From the NCBI GenBank assembly GCA_035536185.1, contig DATLOM010000056.1, positions 1 through 64,000 on the forward strand: DNA of 64,000 nucleotides, in the 5' to 3' direction. Origin of the DNA: GCA-2861595 sp035536185 (lineage in GTDB: Bacteria; Actinomycetota; Acidimicrobiia; Acidimicrobiales; GCA-2861595). Both the position numbers and the translations under genes were made by a program. Numbering within the stretch: position 1 is the stretch's first letter; each line of letters begins with the position of its first letter. The notes below the pieces were generated by a model. That model was not told where the DNA came from. It did not search any database and saw only the letters and a program-made list of their open reading frames with translations. Shown here piece by piece: positions 1-9,878 of this stretch.

Positions 1-675
<675 letters not shown>

Positions 676-698
676 GCAATCAGCAGCACCGCAAACGT

Positions 699-733
699 AG
701 AAGAGGGAGGGGCCGTCGGCCCCTCCCTCTTCT
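699..733 (+). terminator. 16-bp perfect hairpin terminator
   Basis: The arms 699-714 and 718-733 pair perfectly (16 bp) around a three-base loop (GTC). The hairpin lies 23 bases after the stop codon of the Asp-rich protein and upstream of the next gene. There is no clear T-run after it, as is common for actinobacterial terminators. Confidence 0.8.
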
Positions 734-786
734 CGTTGTCCGCCAGCACATCTACCATCTGCCGGTAGGCAACCCGGGAGGGCGCG

Positions 787-1320
787 ATGCAAGAGAAACT
801 GGAGTCCACCAGGTGGGGGCGAGTCCTCCTCAGCGTCGTGCTCACGGTGGTGCTGTGCGCGGTGCTGGTCGTGAACCTGCCCCCCTCGCACACCAGGGAC
901 ACGCAGATGAAGGTGTTCAGGCCCATCCTGAGCTCCACCGGCCTCAGGCAGAACTGGGGGGTGTTCGCACCGAACCCGCCGCGGTCCACCCGCGAGTTCC
1001 TGGCCCGCATCGATTACGCCGACGGCACCAGCGAAGCCTGGCGGCCACCCAAGGGCGGCAAGGGCCTGTCGGCCTACCGGTACTACCGGTGGCGAAAGCT
1101 CTCCGACGCGGCCCAGTCGAGGAACGACCGCGCCGTCCTGTGGAGGCCTCTGGCCCGGTGGATCGCCAGGGAACACGGCCGTGAGGGTGCCAGGGTGGTC
1201 AGGGTGCAGTTCATCCGTCAGAGGCTGGCCACTCCCGCCCCAGGGACAGACCAGCGGTCACGCTGGCGGAGCAACACCTACTACACCCTCGAGTTCAAGT
1301 CGTCAGCGCCGCCACGATGA
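787..1320 (+). CDS. Membrane-anchored protein paired with HTTM protein
   Basis: This 177-residue protein has one N-terminal membrane segment (about residues 10-30, followed by NLPPSH) and an exported basic/aromatic-rich domain. The run QNWGVFAPNPP is typical of small proteins encoded beside HTTM-domain membrane proteins. Its stop codon overlaps the start of the HTTM gene (ATGA), so the two are translationally coupled. GGGAGGG six bases before the ATG sets the start. The function is unknown; a partner or substrate-presenting subunit of the HTTM protein is inference from the coupling. Confidence 0.75.
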   Translation: MQEKLESTRWGRVLLSVVLTVVLCAVLVVNLPPSHTRDTQMKVFRPILSSTGLRQNWGVFAPNPPRSTREFLARIDYADGTSEAWRPPKGGKGLSAYRYYRWRKLSDAAQSRNDRAVLWRPLARWIAREHGREGARVVRVQFIRQRLATPAPGTDQRSRWRSNTYYTLEFKSSAPPR

Positions 1321-2321
1321 CCGCCGGCATCTTGGCAACCAGCCGCTCGGGGGTCAATCGGGCCCTGGAGGCGTGGGACCGCTTCTGGTTCCGCCCCGGC
1401 TCGACGGCGACGCTCGCCGTGTTCCGCATCGCCTACGGGCTGGTCATCCTGGCCTGGGCCATCTCGCTCAGGCCCGACCTCAACGACTTCTTCTCCCCGG
1501 ACGGCATCTTGGCGGAGCAACCGGATCGGGCCTGGGACGTCGGCCTCTTTCAACTCGCCGACTCGCAGACCGCGATGATCGGGCTCTACCTGGCGTTCCT
1601 CGCCGGCGCCGTCTGCCTCACCGTCGGCTACCGGACGAGGCTGGCGGCAGTGGTGACCTTCGTGGCCCTGATCTCGTTCCAGCGCCGCAATCCCTACATC
1701 GACAACGCCGGCGACGGGCTCCTGCGGATCCTCGGCCTGTACCTGATGCTCACACCGGCGGGCGTGGCCCTGTCGGTCGATCGCTGGCGCAAGCACCGAG
1801 AGGCGTTCTGGGAGTTCCCGGAACGGGCCCTGTGGGGGCTTCGGCTCGTCCAGATCCAGCTGAGCGTGATCTACCTGGCCACGGTGTGGGACAAGGCGCG
1901 AGGCGAGACATGGAGCAACGGAACGGCGGTCGCCTACGCGCTGCGGAACGGCACCACGCAGCGGTTGAGGGTTCCCGAAGCCGTCACCGACAACCTGTTC
2001 ATCATGAACCTGGCCACCTGGGGAACGCTGGCCGTGGAACTGGCGCTGGTGTTCCTGGTGTGGAACCGGGTGCTACGGCCGTGGGTGCTGGGCCTGGGGG
2101 TCGCCCTTCATCTCTCCATCGATGTCGTGATGTCGCTTGGCTTCTTCAGCATCGCCATGTACGTGCTGTACATCGCCTTCGTCCCGCCGGAAGTCATGGA
2201 GCGGTGGGTCCTGAGGGCCCGTCAGCGGTGGCGGCGCGGCGCCACCGAACCCCCGTCGCCGGCAGAGGAGAAGCGGCCTACCAAGAGAGTCGAACCCGAG
2301 ACCACGGTCGCCCGAACCTGA
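1317..2321 (+). CDS. HTTM-domain multi-pass membrane protein
   Basis: This 334-residue polytopic protein of the HTTM (horizontally transferred transmembrane) family is distantly related to the membrane part of vitamin K-dependent gamma-carboxylase. Family marks include the N-terminal FRIAYGLVIL segment, the NPYIDNAGDGLLRIL stretch with SxQRRNPY before it, and a late His on a membrane helix (ALHLSIDV). It is coupled by ATGA overlap to the small protein upstream. Bacterial members are mostly uncharacterised. No gamma-carboxylase activity should be assumed. Confidence 0.85.
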   Translation: MTAGILATSRSGVNRALEAWDRFWFRPGSTATLAVFRIAYGLVILAWAISLRPDLNDFFSPDGILAEQPDRAWDVGLFQLADSQTAMIGLYLAFLAGAVCLTVGYRTRLAAVVTFVALISFQRRNPYIDNAGDGLLRILGLYLMLTPAGVALSVDRWRKHREAFWEFPERALWGLRLVQIQLSVIYLATVWDKARGETWSNGTAVAYALRNGTTQRLRVPEAVTDNLFIMNLATWGTLAVELALVFLVWNRVLRPWVLGLGVALHLSIDVVMSLGFFSIAMYVLYIAFVPPEVMERWVLRARQRWRRGATEPPSPAEEKRPTKRVEPETTVART

Positions 2322-2410
2322 CGAACCGGACAACTTGACGCACGGAACACTTATGTGCTTTTCTTCTCCCTGCAAGCGCCCGAGGGGGCGCGCTCCGCTG
2401 GGGAGGCATC

Positions 2411-3727
2411 ATGTTCTCGAGGTCAGAGCAGAGGCGCGGCAGGTCTCGCGCCAGCGGCTGGACGGCGGCAGTTGCCGGTGTGGGCGCAGTACTGGCCCTC
2501 GGCGTCGTCAGCCCCGTTCAACGAACGGCCGCCGGGCCCGACGAGGGCCACGGCAGCGTTCATCGGGAAGCGACGAGGCGCTACAGCTTCCAGACGGGCT
2601 ACGGAGTCGATCAGATCGTCTGCGCCCCCGACGGCGAGAAGCGCTTCTCGACCATCTACGCCCGCCCCTCGGACATGCAGATAGACCGTTACGAGGAGAT
2701 CGCTCCGGCCATTCGAACCGCGGTCCGGGCCGCCAGTGGCAATCTCAACGCCGAGGTGCAGAGCCTCAGCACGACTGTCGGCGCCCGCTTGCGCGTCAAG
2801 TGCAACGACGACGGAGACGTCAACGTCGCCTCCGTGGTCCTGGCCACGCCGCGAGCGGGCTCCGACCGTGACACCATCCGCGCCGATCTGGCCGCTCTGG
2901 GTTTCGACCGTCCGGAACACAAGTACCTCGTGTTCTTCGAAGGCTGCCGGGCTCAGCCCGAGACGGTGGACAACTGTGACGGGGGCCAGGTCGCGACCGG
3001 GACGATCGCCGACGACTCCACCCCCGGTGTCAACAACCCGAACAACATCGGCCCGGATTACGCAATGATGTGGTGCGAGTGCTCGGACGTGACGGAGGAA
3101 GCGCCGTACGGGACAGTGACCCTGCCCGGCGCCACCGGCGGGACGTTCCTGCACGAGGCGATCCACACCCTCGGCTTCGTCCAACCCACGGCCCCCAACT
3201 CCACCGGCCGCTATCACCATTGTACGCAGTATTCTGACACTATGTGTTACAACGACGGCGGGCCGAACTCCTCGGCCTTCGACGTGAACAGCGACTGCCT
3301 GGAGTGGCACGCCATCGACTGTGGCCACGACGATTACCTGCACCCGCACCCGCCGGAAGGGTCCTATCTGGCCGGGAACTGGAACCTGGCGGCCAGCTAC
3401 GTGGAGTTCATCGACCACACGGCCACTCCCGACGTATCCCCGCCGTACCGCACTCGCGATCTGGGGGTGGCCGGGGCCGGGCCAGGCTACGCCGAGCTGT
3501 CCTGGAGTCGGGCCGTCGACCGGCGCGGCGTGGCGGGTATCCAGGTGATGATGCGCCCGTCCGGGAGTGCATGGACCACGGTGTCCACGGCCACCGATAA
3601 CGACGGCTCCTACACGGTGGACGGCCTGACTCCCGGCAACACCTATTACTTCGCCATCACCTCGGTCGACGCCGCCGCCAACCTGTCCCCGCGGTCGAAC
3701 ATCGTCCAGCACACGGTTGAGGGCTGA
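2411..3727 (+). CDS. Secreted zincin-like protein with C-terminal fibronectin type III domain
   Basis: This 438-residue protein has an N-terminal signal peptide or anchor (hydrophobic residues about 17-35 after a basic run). The zinc motif HEAIH sits at residues 248-252 in the context HExxHxLGxVQ, followed by HH at 269-270 and a Met-turn-like SDTMCY near 275-280. The stretch CGHDDYLHPHPP...SYLAGNWN resembles a family of secreted actinobacterial proteins. Paired Cys suggest disulfides. Residues about 345-437 form a fibronectin type III domain. The usual third metzincin ligand position holds Gln258, so peptidase activity is likely but not certain. The start is set by GGGAGG five bases before the ATG. 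Confidence 0.8.
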   Translation: MFSRSEQRRGRSRASGWTAAVAGVGAVLALGVVSPVQRTAAGPDEGHGSVHREATRRYSFQTGYGVDQIVCAPDGEKRFSTIYARPSDMQIDRYEEIAPAIRTAVRAASGNLNAEVQSLSTTVGARLRVKCNDDGDVNVASVVLATPRAGSDRDTIRADLAALGFDRPEHKYLVFFEGCRAQPETVDNCDGGQVATGTIADDSTPGVNNPNNIGPDYAMMWCECSDVTEEAPYGTVTLPGATGGTFLHEAIHTLGFVQPTAPNSTGRYHHCTQYSDTMCYNDGGPNSSAFDVNSDCLEWHAIDCGHDDYLHPHPPEGSYLAGNWNLAASYVEFIDHTATPDVSPPYRTRDLGVAGAGPGYAELSWSRAVDRRGVAGIQVMMRPSGSAWTTVSTATDNDGSYTVDGLTPGNTYYFAITSVDAAANLSPRSNIVQHTVEG

Positions 3728-3796
3728 CCCTCGACAACCACGGAACGAACTTCCACCGCTACCCGGTGAGGACGCTCGCGCTCCCACCATCTGAGG

Positions 3797-5335
3797 TCAG
3801 AGCAGCGTGGCCTGGCGGGCGAAGTGGATCATGGGCGAAGGAAGAAGGCCGAAAGCCACGGTGAAGGCGACCGCCACGGCCACGGCGATGCCGGTGGTGG
3901 CCGGAAGGCGCAGGCGGGGCGGCACCGCCACGGCCGTCTCACCCGGGCCGGCCTCGTCGGCGGCGGCCGGCGTCATGTACATGAGCACGGTGACCCGGAG
4001 GTAGAAGAAGGCGGCCACCACGGCTGAGAGCATCCCGATGAGGGCGAGGGCGTAGGACTCTGCCTCCACCGCCGCGGAGATGACGTAGAACTTGGCCAGG
4101 AAGCCGGTGGTGAACGGCACTCCCGCCTGGGCGAGCAGGAGGACGGCGAAGGCGATGGCCAGAGCGGGCCGGCGCGCCGCCAGCCCCCGGTAGGTGTCGA
4201 GCGAGTGGGCGGCGTCACCCCGGCGGCCGACAACGGTGACGATGGCGAAGCTGCCGATGACCAGGAAGGTGTAGGCGAGGAGGTAGAACAACGAGCCGGC
4301 GATGCCGTTGGTCGTGCCGGCCTGCAGGCCGATGAGCACGTACCCGGCATGGCTGATCGACGAGTAGGCGAGCATGCGCTTGATGTCGGTCTGCACCACG
4401 GCCAGCACCGACCCGACGAGAAGAGTGATGACGGCCAGCCCCCACACCACCGGCTGCCAGTCGAGGCGCAGGGTGGAGAAGGTGGAGAAGAAGATCCTGA
4501 GCAGGGCGGCGAAGCCGGCGGCCTTGGCCGCCGCGGCCATGAACCCGGTGACCGGCGACGGTGCTCCCTGGTACACGTCTGGCGTCCATGTGTGGAACGG
4601 GACGACCGCCACCTTGAACCCCAGGCCGACCAGTAGCAGGGCCATGCCGGCCAGCAACACGCCGTTGTTGAGGGCGACGTTGCCGGCCAGGTACTGGGCG
4701 ATGCTCACCAGGTTCGTGGACCCGGTGGCTCCGTAGACCAGGGCGATGCCGTAGAGGAACAGCGCCGAAGAGAAGGCGCCGAGCACGAAGTACTTCATGG
4801 CCGCCTCGCGCGACTCGAGGCGCCGGCCGTGGAAGCCGGCGAGGACGTACAGGGCGATGGAGAGGATCTCCAGCCCGAGGAACACGACGATGAGGTCGTT
4901 GGCCGCGGCCATGAACATCCCCCCGGAGGCGGACAGCAGCATCAGGACGTAGAACTCGGGGCCCCCGAAGCCCTCCCGGCGGAGGTAACCCTCGCCGAGC
5001 AGCGTGCCCAGGATCACCGTGACGGAGACGAGGACGAAGAAGAACACCGAGAAACCGTCGATGACCAGGGAGTCGGCCACGGCCCGGCGGGCGCCCTCGT
5101 CCCGTACGTCGAACCACAGCCACAGCGACGCGGCCATCGAGGCGGCGCCGGTGATGAGAGTGAAAGCGGCCCACAGCCACGGCGGGCGGCGGCGGACCAC
5201 CGAGACCCACACCAGGAGGACGAGCGCCCCACCGATGAGGATGAGTGCCGGCGCCATGGCCGAGTACTCCACCTCGGGTATCTCGAGGGGGGCCTGGTTG
5301 CCGCCGCCGACCTGAGCGAGCATGGAACGGATCAT
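3797..5335 (-). CDS. nuoN: NADH-quinone oxidoreductase subunit N
   Basis: This 512-residue antiporter-like membrane subunit of complex I has about 14 membrane helices. Helix-7-type lysine motifs (FKVAVVPFHTWTPDVY) and the helix-8 stretch DIKRMLAYSSISHAGY are plain, as expected for NuoN. It is the last gene of the nuo series, and its ATG shares one base with the nuoM stop codon (TGATG). It pumps protons in the membrane arm, driven by quinone reduction. Confidence 0.97.
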   Translation of the reverse strand: MIRSMLAQVGGGNQAPLEIPEVEYSAMAPALILIGGALVLLVWVSVVRRRPPWLWAAFTLITGAASMAASLWLWFDVRDEGARRAVADSLVIDGFSVFFFVLVSVTVILGTLLGEGYLRREGFGGPEFYVLMLLSASGGMFMAAANDLIVVFLGLEILSIALYVLAGFHGRRLESREAAMKYFVLGAFSSALFLYGIALVYGATGSTNLVSIAQYLAGNVALNNGVLLAGMALLLVGLGFKVAVVPFHTWTPDVYQGAPSPVTGFMAAAAKAAGFAALLRIFFSTFSTLRLDWQPVVWGLAVITLLVGSVLAVVQTDIKRMLAYSSISHAGYVLIGLQAGTTNGIAGSLFYLLAYTFLVIGSFAIVTVVGRRGDAAHSLDTYRGLAARRPALAIAFAVLLLAQAGVPFTTGFLAKFYVISAAVEAESYALALIGMLSAVVAAFFYLRVTVLMYMTPAAADEAGPGETAVAVPPRLRLPATTGIAVAVAVAFTVAFGLLPSPMIHFARQATLL

Positions 5336-6981
5336 CAGTGGCCGCCTTCTTCTTCTTCTTCGGGCGCGCCACCGTTGTTGGCCTCGGGCTCCGACTCGGC
5401 CTCGGCTTCACGAGCGGCGCGCTGGCGGGCGATACCCCGCTCGGCGGCCCGCAGGTTGCCCTCGAGGTCGGCGGCCACGGGAGGCTGGCGGTAGTCGGTG
5501 CGGGACTCGACGTGGTCGATGAGGCGGGCCACCGAGGGGTCGATGCGATCGAGCACCGGCTTGGGGTAGACGCCCAGGAAGACGATGAGCACCACCAGCG
5601 GGGCCATGACCGTCTTCTCCCGGCGGCTCATGTCGGGAAGGCCGATGTTCTCGCCCGTGGGCGTCCCGTGGAAGACCCGCTGGTAGGCCCACAGCAGGTA
5701 CAGCGCAGCCAGGATGACCCCGCCGGTGGCCACGACGGCCCACCAGCGGTGGGTGGCGAAGGTGCCGACGAGGATCAGGAACTCGCCGACGAAGCCGTTG
5801 AGTCCCGGCAGGCCGATGGAGGACATCATCACGACCGTGAACACGGCGGCCAGCAGCGGCATGGACTTCTGGAGGCCGTTCAGCTCGGCGATCTGGCGGG
5901 TGTGGCGGCGCTCGTAGATCATGCCGACGAGCAGGAACAGGGCGCCGGTGGACAGGCCGTGGTTGACCATCTGCAGCACGCCACCGGAGAGCCCCTGGTT
6001 GGTGAAGGCGAAGGTGCCCAGCACGATGAAGCCGAGGTGGGCCACCGACGAGTAGGCGACCAGCCTCTTGAGGTCCTTCTGCACCGTGGCCACCAGCGCC
6101 CCGTAGATGATCCCGATGACGGCCAGAGTGAGCAGCAGTGGCGCCAGGTCGACGGCGGCCTGGGGGAACAGGGTCAGCCCGAAGCGCACGATCCCGTAGG
6201 TGCCGAGCTTGAGCAGCACGCCGGCCAGGATCACCGAGCCAGCCGTGGGGGCTTCGGTGTGGGCGTCCGGCAGCCAGGTGTGGACAGGGAACAGCGGGAC
6301 CTTCACGGCGAAGGCGGCCATGAAGGCGAGGAAGATCCACCGGGCCGTGTCTCCCGTGACCGCGCCCCGCTCAGCCAGCTCCCGGATGTCGAAGGTGACC
6401 GGTGCCTGGCCCTTGGCCGAGAGGTAGACCAGCGCCAGCATCCCCACGAGCATGAAAGCCGACCCGAACAGGGTGTACAGGAAGAACTTCACGGACGCGT
6501 AGACACGGTTCTCGTAGCCCCAGCCTCCGATGATGAAGTACATCGGGACGAGGGTGATCTCGAAGAACAGGAAGAACAGGAAGAGGTCCAGGGACAGGAA
6601 CGAGCCGAGGCAACCGGCCTCGAGCACGAGCATCCAGGCCACGTAGGACTTCAGGTCCTTGTGGACCTTGGGCCCGTAGAGGGCGATGGGGAACAGCACG
6701 CCCGACAGCACGACGAGGAACAGGGAAATGCCGTCCACGCCGAGGATCCAGGAGACGCCGAAGTCCTCGATCCAGGTGTGCTCGCTCAGGAACTGGTAGC
6801 CGGCCACGCCCACTTCGAAGTCGACGGCCAGCACCACGGTGAGGACCCCGACAGCCAGGCTCGCCACCAGCCCGACAGCCCGGATGAGGTCTTCGCGCCT
6901 GCGGGGGAGCAGGGCGACAAGGACGGCGGCCGCCACCGGCAGCGTCACGATCAGCGTGAGGATGGGGAAGTCGGATGCCAC
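5335..6981 (-). CDS. nuoM: NADH-quinone oxidoreductase subunit M
   Basis: This 548-residue antiporter-like proton-pumping subunit is recognisable by GVDGISLFLVVLSG near residue 80, KVPLFPVHTWLPDAHTEAP, and DLKRLVAYSSVAHLGF. It lies between nuoL and nuoN in the standard order. It carries an unusually acidic C-terminal tail of about 45 residues (Ala/Glu-rich, ending EEEEEGGH), which is presumably cytoplasmic and absent from textbook NuoM proteins. Confidence 0.97.
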   Translation of the reverse strand: MASDFPILTLIVTLPVAAAVLVALLPRRREDLIRAVGLVASLAVGVLTVVLAVDFEVGVAGYQFLSEHTWIEDFGVSWILGVDGISLFLVVLSGVLFPIALYGPKVHKDLKSYVAWMLVLEAGCLGSFLSLDLFLFFLFFEITLVPMYFIIGGWGYENRVYASVKFFLYTLFGSAFMLVGMLALVYLSAKGQAPVTFDIRELAERGAVTGDTARWIFLAFMAAFAVKVPLFPVHTWLPDAHTEAPTAGSVILAGVLLKLGTYGIVRFGLTLFPQAAVDLAPLLLTLAVIGIIYGALVATVQKDLKRLVAYSSVAHLGFIVLGTFAFTNQGLSGGVLQMVNHGLSTGALFLLVGMIYERRHTRQIAELNGLQKSMPLLAAVFTVVMMSSIGLPGLNGFVGEFLILVGTFATHRWWAVVATGGVILAALYLLWAYQRVFHGTPTGENIGLPDMSRREKTVMAPLVVLIVFLGVYPKPVLDRIDPSVARLIDHVESRTDYRQPPVAADLEGNLRAAERGIARQRAAREAEAESEPEANNGGAPEEEEEGGH

Positions 6982-6983
6982 CG

Positions 6984-8897
6984 TCAGGCCCCTGTGCGTA
7001 CCACGACGAGGCCGAGGAGCACGGCGGCGCCCACGGCGACGCCGAGGGCGTAGTTGCGGACGTAGCCCGTCTGCACCTTGCGCAGCTGGCCACCGCCGGA
7101 GCGGACCACCGAAGCCACCCCGTTGACGGCGCCGTCGATGATCCTCGCGTCCACGACGCGGGCGGCGAAGCTCGACAGGGCATGGCCGGGCTTCTCGATG
7201 AGGGCCGAGTAGAGGGCGTCGACGCCCCAGGCCCGTTGCAGGATCGGCGGTTCAAAGGCGGTGGTGCGCCGGCCCCGGACGAAGATGCTGTAGGCGATGA
7301 CGATCCCGACGAGGGCGGCGCCGCCGGCCGCTGCGGCCAGCGCCTGCTTGTGGGCCGAGGTGGCCACCACGTGGCGGAGGCTGTCACCGAACACGGGCTC
7401 CAGCCAGTGCTCGAGGCGGGCCCACTCGCCGAAGGGCAGGTTGATCAACCCGCCCACGGCGGCAAGGCCCGCCAGCACCACGAGGGGAAGGGTCATGACC
7501 CACGGGCCCTCGTGAGGAGCGCCACCGCCGTGCCCGCCGGCATGGGCGCCGGCGTCAGCCGCGGGCGCGTTCTTCCAGCGCTCGCCCCCGTAGAAGACGA
7601 GGAAGACCTGGCGGCTCATGTAGTAGGCGGTGAGAAGGGCGGTGATCAGCCCGGCGCCCCACAGCAGCGGGCTCTTGTCGTAGGCGGCCAGGAGGATGTC
7701 GTCCTTGGACCAGAAGCCGGCGAAGGGCGGCACGCCGGCGATGGCCAGCCAGCCGATGATGAAGGTGACGGCGGTGACCGGCATGAGCCGGCGGAGGGCG
7801 CCCATGTGCTTCATGTCCTGCTGGTCGTGGAGCCCGTGGATGACGGAGCCGGCCCCGAGGAAGAGGAGGGCCTTGAAGAAGGCGTGGGTGACCATGTGGA
7901 ACACGGCGGCCACGTAGGCCCCCGAACCGACGGCCAGGAACATGAAGCCGAGCTGGGAGACGGTGGAGTAGGCCAGCACCCGCTTGATGTCGTTCTGGGC
8001 GCAGGCGACGGTGGCGGCGAAGAAAGAAGTGGCCACCCCGACCACGGCGATAACGGTCAGGGCGTCCTCCGAGAGGGCGAGGATAGGGCTCACCCGGGCC
8101 ATGAGGTAGACACCGGCGGTCACCATGGTGGCGGCGTGGATGAGGGCCGACACCGGAGTGGGCCCCTCCATGGCGTCGGGGAGCCATACGAAGAGCGGCA
8201 GCTGCGCCGACTTGCCGCAGGCACCGACGAACAGCAGCAGGGCGATGGCGGTGGCCGTGGTGGCCGTGAGCACATCAACCCGGGAGAGGACGCCGTTGTA
8301 GTCGAGGGTGCCGAAGGTGGCGAAGATCAGGAACATGGCGATCATGAAGCCGAAGTCGCCCACCCGGTTGACCACGAAGGCCTTCTTTCCGGCGGTGGCG
8401 GCCGAGCTCCGCTCGAACCAGAACGAGACCAGGAGGTAGGAGCAGGCCCCCACACCCTCCCAGCCGAGGAACGTGAGCAGGAAGCTGTCCCCCAGCACGA
8501 GCACGAGCATCGAGAAGGCGAACAGGTTCAGGTACACGAAGAAGCGGGGGTAGCGCTCGTCGCCCTTCATGTAGCCGATGGAGTAGAGGTGGATCAACGT
8601 GCCCACACCGGTGACGAACAGGGCCATGGTGACCGAGAGGGGGTCTATGAGCAGCCCGGCCTCGACCTCGAAGCCGCCCGCCCTGATCCAGGTGAAGATG
8701 GGCTTGGAGACGGAACGGGCGTGCTCGTCCTCGCCCACGAGCTGGACGAAGGTGAGAAAACTGCAGACGAAGGCGAGGCCGATGGCGGAGGTGGCCACCC
8801 AGCCGGCGCCCGGGTCACCGGCACGGCGCCCGAGGCAGACGAGCACGACGAAGCCGGCGAGGGGCAGTGCGGGGATGAGATAGGCGATGTCGAGCAA
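6984..8897 (-). CDS. nuoL: NADH-quinone oxidoreductase subunit L
   Basis: This 637-residue proton-pumping subunit has the family segments FLGWEGVGACSYLL, AQLPLFVWLPDAMEGPTPVSAL and NDIKRVLAYSTVSQLG. The C-terminal part should form the long lateral helix that ties the antiporter-like subunits together. A Gly/His/Ala-rich loop (about residues 448-465) is a local insertion. It is followed by nuoM after two bases, so the genes are co-translated. Confidence 0.97.
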   Translation of the reverse strand: MLDIAYLIPALPLAGFVVLVCLGRRAGDPGAGWVATSAIGLAFVCSFLTFVQLVGEDEHARSVSKPIFTWIRAGGFEVEAGLLIDPLSVTMALFVTGVGTLIHLYSIGYMKGDERYPRFFVYLNLFAFSMLVLVLGDSFLLTFLGWEGVGACSYLLVSFWFERSSAATAGKKAFVVNRVGDFGFMIAMFLIFATFGTLDYNGVLSRVDVLTATTATAIALLLFVGACGKSAQLPLFVWLPDAMEGPTPVSALIHAATMVTAGVYLMARVSPILALSEDALTVIAVVGVATSFFAATVACAQNDIKRVLAYSTVSQLGFMFLAVGSGAYVAAVFHMVTHAFFKALLFLGAGSVIHGLHDQQDMKHMGALRRLMPVTAVTFIIGWLAIAGVPPFAGFWSKDDILLAAYDKSPLLWGAGLITALLTAYYMSRQVFLVFYGGERWKNAPAADAGAHAGGHGGGAPHEGPWVMTLPLVVLAGLAAVGGLINLPFGEWARLEHWLEPVFGDSLRHVVATSAHKQALAAAAGGAALVGIVIAYSIFVRGRRTTAFEPPILQRAWGVDALYSALIEKPGHALSSFAARVVDARIIDGAVNGVASVVRSGGGQLRKVQTGYVRNYALGVAVGAAVLLGLVVVRTGA

Positions 8898-8907
8898 GCC
8901 GGGCGAG

Positions 8908-9213
8908 CTATCCCTTGAGGAGGTGGAGGTCGTCGGCGGTGGTGCCGCCCCGGCGCCGGAAGATGGACACGATGATCCCGAGGCCGACCACGACCTCGGC
9001 TGCGGCCACGACCAGGACGAAGAAGACCAGGGCCTGCCCGCCTATGTCGTCGAGCATGCGGGCGAAGGTGACGAACGTGAGGTTCACGGCGTTGAGCATC
9101 AGCTCAACGCACATGAACATCACCAGCACGTTGCGGCGTACGAGGAGACCGACGCCGCCGATGGTGAACAGCACCGCCGCCAGGGTGAGGTACCAGGCCC
9201 CGTCGATGCTCAT
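8908..9213 (-). CDS. nuoK: NADH-quinone oxidoreductase subunit K
   Basis: This 101-residue, three-helix subunit has the conserved membrane glutamates in MCVELMLNAVNL and AAAEVVVGLGI, which are part of the proton path in this family. The length is normal. It is placed 19 bases after nuoJ and 10 bases before nuoL. Confidence 0.97.
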   Translation of the reverse strand: MSIDGAWYLTLAAVLFTIGGVGLLVRRNVLVMFMCVELMLNAVNLTFVTFARMLDDIGGQALVFFVLVVAAAEVVVGLGIIVSIFRRRGGTTADDLHLLKG

Positions 9214-9232
9214 GACCCGGCGCCGCGGCCGC

Positions 9233-9838
9233 TCATGGGATCGGCACCTCCTCCGGGGCAGGGACCTCGGCCGGAGAGTCGATGGCGTCCTCGTCGTCGG
9301 TGGGTTCGGGCGGCGGTCGGCGCGCCAGCACCACGGCTCCGACCACGGCGATCACCAGCAGCACAGATGTGACCTCGAAGGCCAGCAGGTACCTGGTGAA
9401 CAGCGACGTGGCCAGCTTCTCGACGTTCGTGCCGGCGCCACTGGCCGGGCCGGTGACGGACTGTGCCCCCGTGACCCAGCCGGTCCCCCGGGTGAGAAGG
9501 ACGAGCTCGGCGATGGTGATGATGCCCAGCAGGAAGGCGATGGGCCGCTGCCCGCGTAGCTGCTCCTGGGCGACGTTCTCCCTGCGGTCCACGCCCAGGA
9601 GCATGATCACGAAGAGGAACAGCACGACGATGGCGCCGGCATAGACGATCACCTGGACGGCAGCCAGGAAGTGCGCCTCCTGGGCGACGAACAGCACGGC
9701 GATGCCGAAAAGAGTCATCACCAGCGCCAGTGCGGCGTGAACCGGGTTGGCCGAGATCACCACGCCGATAGCTCCGGCCAGGACTATCGCGGCCGAAGCG
9801 CCGAACACGGCGATGTCGACCTTGGTGGCGGCCAGCAC
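9233..9838 (-). CDS. nuoJ: NADH-quinone oxidoreductase subunit J
   Basis: This subunit has about 201 residues and five membrane helices (FLAAVQVIVYAGAIVVLFLF is the diagnostic central segment), with an acidic Pro-rich tail. The reading frame stays open far upstream through nuoI and nuoH, so the start must be chosen. GTG at 9838 (VLAATKVDIAVF) is the first start codon after nuoI that gives a normal NuoJ N-terminus. No clear ribosome site precedes it, so the exact start is uncertain. Confidence 0.92.
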   Translation of the reverse strand: MLAATKVDIAVFGASAAIVLAGAIGVVISANPVHAALALVMTLFGIAVLFVAQEAHFLAAVQVIVYAGAIVVLFLFVIMLLGVDRRENVAQEQLRGQRPIAFLLGIITIAELVLLTRGTGWVTGAQSVTGPASGAGTNVEKLATSLFTRYLLAFEVTSVLLVIAVVGAVVLARRPPPEPTDDEDAIDSPAEVPAPEEVPIP

Positions 9839-9878
9839 GAGCGCGGAGGCTAGCCGAGCCGTCCGGCGGGAGCCCTTG

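Noticed and set aside
2334..2360. sigma70-like promoter (TTGACG ... TATGTG) before the zincin gene
   Set aside because: The spacing between the boxes is far too short for a normal promoter.
2423..3790. 455-codon minus-strand frame opposite the zincin gene
   Set aside because: Antisense shadow with Arg/Gly/Val-rich composition and no domain; the plus strand has a signal peptide, HExxH and a fibronectin domain.
5245..8918. Long plus-strand frames (over 600 codons) opposite nuoM and nuoL
   Set aside because: His/Glu/Gln/Gly-rich antisense readings of strongly conserved complex I genes.
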